A stretch of DNA of 64,000 bases from Cannabis sativa (taxonomy: Eukaryota > Streptophyta > Magnoliopsida > Rosales > Cannabaceae), in assembly GCF_029168945.1 (NCBI RefSeq), contig NC_083604.1, positions 29,941,686 through 30,005,685 on the forward strand. The letters run 5' to 3'. Below are positions 56,921 to 64,000 of the stretch, one piece after another. Every line of letters begins with the position of its first letter. Position 1 is the stretch's first letter. Position numbers and translations under genes: made by a program. The notes below the pieces were generated by a model. That model made no database searches and was not told where the DNA came from. It saw nothing but the letters and a program-made list of their open reading frames with translations.

Positions 56921-59522
56921 ATTGGCACTACAACATATCAATAAACAGAAGTAAGGTTTTGGTTCTATAAATTCATACACAGGTTCAGAAAACAAATAAT
57001 CACATATGTTATAAAAATACTAAATCTAACATAGTTTATTTTCCAAGGTTTCCAACGAACTGATACAGTGTCCCGTTTAGGCGAGAGTCAAAGCATCATC
57101 CATTGAATAGAGTTGTCAATTCATCTAAAATGTCAAACATTCTAGCAATCTTTTATTCGATCAAGATTGGAATTCAGCGTTGTCCCGTTTAGGCGAGAGT
57201 CAAGGCAATTCTATCTTATGAGCTTCTACCATTGTTTTGCATTCTTGTAAGTCTTATACAGTCGCCACCATTAGGGTGGTCATGAACCATATAAAAAAAA
57301 ACTTATAAGAATACTTATCTTTCGAGATTAAACGGCGCTAACTTGCTAATGAACGTTCCTCCATTAGGGAGGATTACTCACTAAAACAATAGCTATGTAA
57401 AACCAACAATGGAGATCGAATTTCTCTTGATTAAAGCTCATTATTTAAAATGTATTTTTTTTAATCATTTATATTCCATATCTCAATAATGAAATATTAC
57501 AAATTGAAGTAAAAATTTTAATTAAATTTCAAAAAATGGAATAATTTTGAAAAATATCTTATTTAAGTTGTTTAGAAAAAAAATCTAAATACCCAACTTA
57601 AAATATTCTTCAATCAATGACTTAATTAAATATTACCAATTAAGTAGTAACCACTTAATTTAGAAGATATTCCATTTTAAGTTCCCATATTTATAAAATA
57701 TCAACTTAAAAAATATCTAAAGAATCTTAATAACCAATTCCCAAAATTCCTCAACTTAATTTATAATAGGAAATTCAAAAAATATTCAAATCTAAGTTGA
57801 TTTGATAGATTTAACTAAATCTCAACTTAAATAGGAATATTTAATGAAATTATAAAATTAAGATTCAGAAAGAATTTATATGGTTATAATTCCATATTTA
57901 ATTAAAAACAAGAAAAATACATATAGCTTTCCAGAATATAACTATTCAAACTATGTTTTTCTTAAATTAATTTCAAGGAAGAATGAAATTAATTATGTTG
58001 CTAATCAATTTTTTTTATTAGGTCAAACTAATATAATTAACCTATCATAGTTATCCAAATCAGGCAAATGAGCCTTCACAATTGGGGTTGTTCATGTGAG
58101 GGGGGGTTGGGTCCAGTATGTCGTACCCACTTCTAAGGCTCCCAACTCTCACACAAGGCCCAAAAGAGAGGAATTTAAACTTAAAATGAATAACTGTTAT
58201 TAATTGAATAGGCTCACTACTAAATGAGCCTAAATAAAATCTATCAGTTATGATATTTTATTTAGCAACAACAACCTATATGTATCTATAATAGAAATTA
58301 AACATATAGGCTCACACAGGCATACACATTTGGATGGATCCTATCATGTTGCTAGGTCATACACAGATGAAAGAAGTTTGTAAAAATTACCTATTACAAA
58401 TTATTTACTTGATCTATCATCAATTGAACCTTTGGTTAAAATTAGATCATAGGATCTATAATCAAGTTAACCAAGACAATTTAGATCAAGCAATAATAGG
58501 TTTTAGAAAACTTACAAACAATCTAAAACACATACTCCTGCAACAAGGTTAGATTTGGATAGTTGGATGTAGGATTTATTTTATTTTAAACATTTATTTT
58601 GAAAATAAAATTAAAATTAAACCTACCATTTTGAAAAATTAGGTTTTGGGTAACCTAAATGTCATTTCAAAATTAAATTGCTAACTTTCCTTTTTAAATT
58701 TCATGTCATTTAATAAATTAAATAATAAAATAGAAAATGGTAAATACATACCCTTTTCTTGTTTTACAATTTAATTTAATTAAAAAAATAACAAAATTTA
58801 AAAGTTAACAAAAATACCTTATTTCCTCTTTTAAAATTATCATGATTATTTTGATCTTATTTTAATTAAGGTCAAGTTACCAAAAAAAATAATATCTGAC
58901 CTTAAAAAAAATAAAATAATCAAATTTTAAAGGAAATAAGAAAAGTGGTAAGCGAAACTTGATTTTTCCTATTTTCAAAATCAAATTACACTAATATCTA
59001 AAATAATTTTAAAAATTAAAATTAATTTATTTCTGATAATTAGATTTGAAATTTGAAAAACAAAAATCAACATACAAAACTACACAAAAAATCGGAATTT
59101 AATTCCATGAAATAGCATGAAAAATCAAAAAAATTGAAAAATTGGATGAACTGTACGGATGGCATGCCATGCACGGCCATCCGCGCGCGTTTTTGGGGTG
59201 CATGCCGAGAAATCACGGCGCAGGAAGGCTGCTGGCAGCCATTCCGCGCGCGTGATGAGGGTGCTCATCACCCCGATTTTTCCAATTTTCAAAAATTCAT
59301 AACTAATTCAAATTAAATCGAAATCGAGTTCTGTAAAAAAGTAAATTGCTTAGAATTTTCCAAACTATCCAATAAAAATAATTACAGAGACAGAAAAATA
59401 ACTATTTTTCCCAGAATTCACAAACAACAATCAAACATCGATATGACACTCAAAGCAACATGATACCATCCAAAAAACAAGCAAATCGTTTTAAGTCCAC
59501 TTGCAAGCAAATCAATTACCAT
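56921..59522 (-). other. copia-1 copy 2 untranslated leader
   Basis: Contains the repeated GTCCCGTTTAGGCGAGAGTC motif (57072, 57183), CTAAT-loop hairpins (57262-57285, 57353-57375), the conserved GTATGTCGTACCCACTTCT block (58117) and a GC-rich hairpin island (59155-59270). No gene recognised; small frames at 58334 and 59134 lack domains. Confidence 0.75.
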
Positions 59523-59535
59523 GGCTCTGGTGCCA
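59523..59535 (-). other. Primer-binding site of copia-1 copy 2
   Basis: The minus strand reads TGGCACCAGAGCC, two bases inside the 5' LTR. It resembles the initiator tRNA-Met complement with two changes. Confidence 0.75.
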
Positions 59536-59537
59536 GT

Positions 59538-61414
59538 TGTTGGAAGTTATTTTACCAGGAACTTAGATCTACTCACAAGTATGTTGATTTAACAACCTAA
59601 ATATGCACTTCTAAAACGATAGAAAATCAAACACATAAGAGTATCAGAAATCTTACATTGGGTGCAGTGGAATATATGTCTCCTCCCACTCAGATCTCTA
59701 ACCCTTGATTCCTTTCTGTAGCAGAGTATAATCAAGATCTGAGCCCGATAGTCCTTCTTTGTTGTTTTTGAATTCTACACAGCCTTCCTCACTATGATTG
59801 AGGTATTACTTGATGTGTGTGGGAACTACTCTAGCACTTATACATTTCGAAACAGTGAAGCAAGAGAGAGAGAGAGAGAGGGTGGCGGCTCAGAGAGAAT
59901 TTTTAGAGAGAAAATTCTGTCAGAATAATGTTGTGAAAAAGTTGCACAGTTGTGTTCAACTCTGAAGCCTTTGCCTTCTATTTATAGAAGACCACCCAGG
60001 GCTATGATTGACATTTAGAATTAAAAAAAAATCAAAGAGAGAAGGAAGCTTAAGTGGTCGGCCTAGGCATTGTGGAAACAAGGCTTGCCACTTTTCTAAC
60101 TTTCCTTTTCCTACACTGATAGTTTCCTATTTTATCAAAAACTGCCAATTCCTTTGTTCAACCACATAAATGTCAAATCTAATTATTTAATAATTAAAAT
60201 TAATTATCAAATAATATATTGTCATTTATTTTATTAATAATGAAACTAATTAAAGTTTCCTAATTAATAAATATGCTCTTCAAAATCTCTATTTACTGTT
60301 TTGCTCTTAATAAGTGATAAATTCTCAAACAGACAAGTCTATCTTGAGAATTTTTAATTGATTAATTAAAATCAATTAAATGAGTCTTACAAGTAATATT
60401 ATCTCAACAAGTGAGGGGACCATGGGTCTATATATCCGAGCTTCCAATAAGCAGATCTAGAATTTACCACTTAAATTCACTGACTTATTAATTCTTCGTT
60501 GAATCCACACATAGAACTCAGAATTGCACTCTCAGTATATAGAATGCTCTATATGTTTCACCATATAGACACATCATTAGTTATCCATTGTTATAATCCT
60601 AATGTGATCAATGATCCTCTATATGGATGATTTACACTATAAAGGGACTAAATTACCGTAACACCCTACAATGTATTTTATCCTTAAAACACTTAACCCT
60701 GTATAAATGATATTTCAACTAAGTGAAATGAGTACTCAATCATTTATCTCGTTTGGTTAAGCTTGAAGGAAATCACCCTTTGCTTACTATTCGCCAGATA
60801 GAAGCTATAGATTCCATATTTATGTTAGCGCTCCCACTCAATCGCACTACCGTGTTCCCAAAATGTATGTATTGCCCAGACTAAAGATTAGGCTTAACTA
60901 ACAAATCAAAGAACACGAATAATACTCTTGAAATTGAGCCTAACCATATCAGGATTTCGATCATGTGATCTAGGATCAACTTATGATATTGAATTGAATA
61001 GATATTTACGGTAAGTTTCAAAATCTAATTCAAAGTTCAATATCGGTCCATTCCAATGCATACTCCATGCATCCAACCTGAGCTTTACTTTAACCTATGT
61101 TCTGGAAAGAACATAACATTTCTCCAAATGTAAGTAAACTCTGTTCTAGATTGTCATATCAGTGAAACCCAGTGTTCTGATAAATCTAGGAATACTTTAT
61201 TCACATAGTCATGTTTATTTTCCACTGTGTTGACAACACAATAAACTTGATCAAGTATGTGAAAAGGGGTTTGGATGAATTTATAAATCAAACAAGCAAT
61301 TTAAGTGAACCAAAACATACACAAGTGAATGAAAAATTACTTCTGTTACTTTATTGATATTGAATAATCTGGATTACATTGAACAGAGTTTTATTTAGGG
61401 CATAAAACCCAACA
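59538..61414 (-). repeat. 5' LTR of copia-1 copy 2
   Basis: 1877 bp, from TGTTGGAAGTTATTTTACC to GGCATAAAACCCAACA. A minus-strand TATA box lies near 59977 (CTATTTATAG). It is the reverse complement of the LTR type at 7483-9349 and 36616-38481. Confidence 0.93.
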
Positions 61415-63394
61415 TAATATCCATCTTCTATTAATGGATTAATACTGTATGGAATATGAGTTAGGTATTCTGTGACCAGGATCCACTTGCAGTATTCTAA
61501 GAACTCTTTGATGTAACTAAACCTATGTCATCAAAAGACACTACCATTTTTTTAATCTATGGCATTTGTATCTTGTTCATAGTGGATTTGACAAGATCAA
61601 TCTCTGCAAAGAGTTAATATGCCTATATCCACTGAAAGTAGTTCATCTCATTCGCAGATGGATGTACATTCAGGGGTGGATATGAGTTTTTCGTTGTATT
61701 CTTTAAACGATAACTCTAGATTATACCTTTTAGCAAGAAATTTGAAATGTTTGAAAAATTTCATTAATTTCTAGCAATGGTTAAAACCATTAAGGTAAGT
61801 GGTTAAAGATCTTTCGAACTAATAGGGGTGGAGAAATAGTTAGTAGATATGCAGTTCAAAGATCATTAAATTGATTTTTGAATTATATCCAAACTTACAT
61901 CCCCAGAAATTTCGAGTTGCATGTTGATGATTAGTTACTAGTCGTTGCCTAATTCCTTCTATGGTAATACAATTTCAGAATGATATAATGGTTGTATACT
62001 TAATGTAAATCATTACTAAATTCATGGATGACCTAATCAAAATCTTAAGAAAAGCTAGAACTGTTAACCATGGTTTGTTAGCTGTTCTAAGTGATTAGGG
62101 GTGGACCATCCCATTGTCAATAGATAAGAAAGTGTTTGTTCAAACAAATACTACTTTTCTAAGAAAATGACTAAGTCTGAAAATCAAGTAGCAAATAAAG
62201 GAGATATTTAATTCTTGATTCCAAAAGTGTTCTATCATCTTATATAACATATGATGATCCCACTGCCTCTGTTGTCTTGTCACAACAGAAGAGATCAATA
62301 CCATTTAGTTTTCTTCGACATAATTCACGGTACCTCGTCGTAGTGGGAGACTTTCTAGGAACTCACCTTCTTATGACTTGGGAGACACTAGTGATTAAAA
62401 TCCATTGTGAGTTTAAACAAGTAATGGATTGTCAAGATAAGAAACTAAGAAGAAAAGCCAATAGAACTATGGTTTAATCCATTCACATGGAATAACCTAA
62501 AGTTTTCTATTACAAGGACATAAAAGGAAATTTTCGTTTATAAGTCCATTCAATGGACTTAACAAACTTCCCGTTCCTAGTATTATAGGTTTGAGTTTAT
62601 CTAAACCTATGGCTTGTGGTATACCTGGTAATTACTTACTCTAATGCAAGCAACTTACTTTAGTAAGATGCTGAATCATTTTTCTTTCTAATGGAAATCT
62701 ATAGAAGCTTCACAACTTCTTAGACATAGATTTTATTTATCTAAGGAAAAGTCTCAACTATTCCAGAAAAGATAAAGCCATGAAAGAATTTCTTAAATCA
62801 ACAGTGAGAGGTCTTAGATATGCTTTTGTATGCCTTAGACCAGACACCTGCTGTTGAGTGGGAGTAATGAGTAGGTATCAGATTAATCCAGGAGAAGAAC
62901 AATGGAAGACAATCAAGTAAATCTTAAGATTAAGAAGAGGAACTATATGTTAGTCTATAAGGGTGTTACTCTGGGGGTGGAATAGTGATTTTGGAGAAGT
63001 GTAAAAACCTATCTGAACTCTCTAGGTTTACCAGAAAGGGACTGAATGTTAAAGTTGCAGGAAAGGTACTTCTTCAGTCTAAGGAAAGTTCTATACATCT
63101 TTGGCACCATTCCGAATTGCCTTAAACTACTAGTGTTAATTTCATGATTAAGCAAAAGTAGTTGCCAAAGGTATAGAATCCAGTATCCTAAGAGAGTAGA
63201 CATATAGAGAGGAATTTCACAATATCAATAATTTTGTGATTAAGGAAGAGTAATGGTGGAGAAAAGGTTGTGTTTAATTCAACCTTTCAGATCCTATTAC
63301 AAGGAGTTTACTACTACTACACTTGATTTGTATATGAAGGTGTTGAGATTATTTGAAATGCACTTTTTATTTTATATTAGTGCAAGTGGGAGTT
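61415..63394 (+). pseudogene. copia-2 copy 2 internal region with decayed pol
   Basis: Reverse-complementary to 11356-13340 along its whole length. It has the same pol islands: an integrase-like segment with ATGCAGTTCAAAGATCATTA near 61850, GTGTTTGTTCAAACAAATAC near 62131, and CTTAGACCAGACACCTGC near 62833. Polypurine tract AGTGCAAGTGGGAGTT at 63379-63394. No long frame. Confidence 0.82.
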
Positions 63395-64000
63395 TGTTGG
63401 GTTTTATGCCCTAAATAAAACTCATTTCAATATAATCAGATTTACTTATTAATATAGATCATAAATAACATTTAATGTTGCATGGTTCACATGATTTATT
63501 TCATGATTATATGTACATAATGTATAAATTCATCTGAAACCCTTTTCACATACTTGATCCTGTTTATTGTGCCGTCAACACATTGGAAAGTAAACATGAC
63601 TATGTGAATAAAGTTTCCTAGATTTATCAGACATAGGGTTTTACTGATATGATAATCTACAACAGAGTTTACTTGAATTTGGGGAAGTGCTATGTTCTTT
63701 CCAGAGCATTGGTTAAAGTAAAGCTCAGGTTGGATGCATGGAGTATGCATCGGAAGGGACCGATATTGAACTTTGACTTAGATTTATTAAACTTGCTGTA
63801 ATATCTATTCAAGTCAATATTGCCTAGTTGATCCTAGATCAAATGATCTTAAGCCTGATATGATTAGGCTCAATCTCAAGAGGCTATTCGTGTTCTTTGA
63901 TTTGTTAGTTAAGCCTACTTTTAGGTCAGGGTGATCCGTACATTTTGGGAACACGGTAGTGCAATTGAGTGCGAGCGCTATCATAAACATGGAATCTATA
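63395..64000 (+). repeat. 3' LTR of copia-2 copy 2 (cut by window end)
   Basis: Starts TGTTGGGTTTTATGCCC after the polypurine tract and follows the copia-2 LTR to the last base. Compared with the 5' fragment at 53811-54030 it is nearly identical, implying a fairly young element. Confidence 0.93.

Larger units (their letters stand above)
54037..61414 (-). mobile_element. copia-1, copy 2, lacking RNase H and 3' LTR
   Basis: Minus orientation: 5' LTR 59538-61414, primer-binding site, leader without a MULE, gag and pol through RT. It ends inside the RT/RNase H linker at 54037. The right LTR edge is followed by TAATATCCATC of copia-2, placing the insertion inside the copia-2 internal region. Very similar to copy 1 at 29113-38481. 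Confidence 0.92.
53811..64000 (+). mobile_element. copia-2, copy 2, with nested copia-1 and a large deletion
   Basis: Plus orientation: 5' LTR start (53811-54030), internal 3' part (61415-63394) and 3' LTR (63395 to window end). The intervening part is replaced by a nested minus-strand copia-1 element whose left side is lost. It inserted into the Tat integrase after AGACT; the right flank lies outside the window. Confidence 0.85.

Noticed and set aside
59134..59316. 60-codon frame, also at 29111-29293, with the same start and end
   Set aside because: It spans the GC-rich leader hairpins on the antisense strand. Equal length follows from equal island length, and the middle residues are not conserved, so structure explains it better than coding.

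Overview
This is repeat-dense plant nuclear DNA: AT-rich, with very long LTR retrotransposons nested in one another and no intact host gene. The superfamilies (Tekay-like Ty3/gypsy with about 2 kb LTRs, Angela-like Ty1/copia with about 1.9 kb LTRs, Tat/Retand gypsy, CACTA and Mutator-like DNA transposons) and the plant-type captured gene pieces indicate an angiosperm, probably a eudicot. The species cannot be named from the sequence. I found no rRNA, tRNA, CRISPR or bacterial-type genes. Nearly every protein-coding segment is transposon-derived and broken.

Layout. 1-6390: minus-strand Tekay-type gypsy (A1), cut by the window edge, with one LTR. 6391-7482: end of an old plus-strand Tat-lineage gypsy. 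7483-9349: solo copia-1 LTR inside that Tat element. 9434-28686: minus-strand non-autonomous copia (copia-2) flanked by AATAT, split by a complete minus-strand gypsy (A2, 14490-23387, flanked by AATAA). 28687-29112: Tat sequence resumes, then joins abruptly to a 5'-truncated plus-strand copia-1 element (29113-38481) whose leader carries a Pack-MULE (30909-32351). 38482-39705 and 44381-44506: a second copy of the Tat region, which goes on further and is interrupted by a third gypsy (B, 39706-44380, flanked by TCAGC). 44507-48408: non-autonomous CACTA element flanked by TGA, carrying a host dehydrogenase exon and a piece of copia LTR. 48509-51612: old minus-strand copia-C. About 51613-53810: another Tat element, internally deleted. 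53811-64000: a second copia-2 copy (plus strand, running off the window) with a minus-strand copia-1 element (54037-61414) nested in it. A large deletion has removed one side of both.

History read from the nesting. Copia-1 entered the first Tat element. Its internal region, 3' LTR and right flank were tandemly duplicated, and the upstream copy collapsed to a solo LTR. Copia-2 then inserted into one copy of the duplicated flank, and gypsy A2 inserted into copia-2. Copia-2 shares LTR ends and polypurine tract with copia-1 but has only tiny islands of pol, so it was probably mobilised by copia-1-type machinery.

The most notable items are two captured host gene fragments (ribosomal protein L5 in a MULE, a tropinone-reductase-like exon in a CACTA), the non-autonomous/autonomous copia pair, conserved hairpins in the copia-1 leader, and a striking concentration of the differences within gypsy A2 at CTG/CAG trinucleotides. 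I did not find a wholly new biological system.
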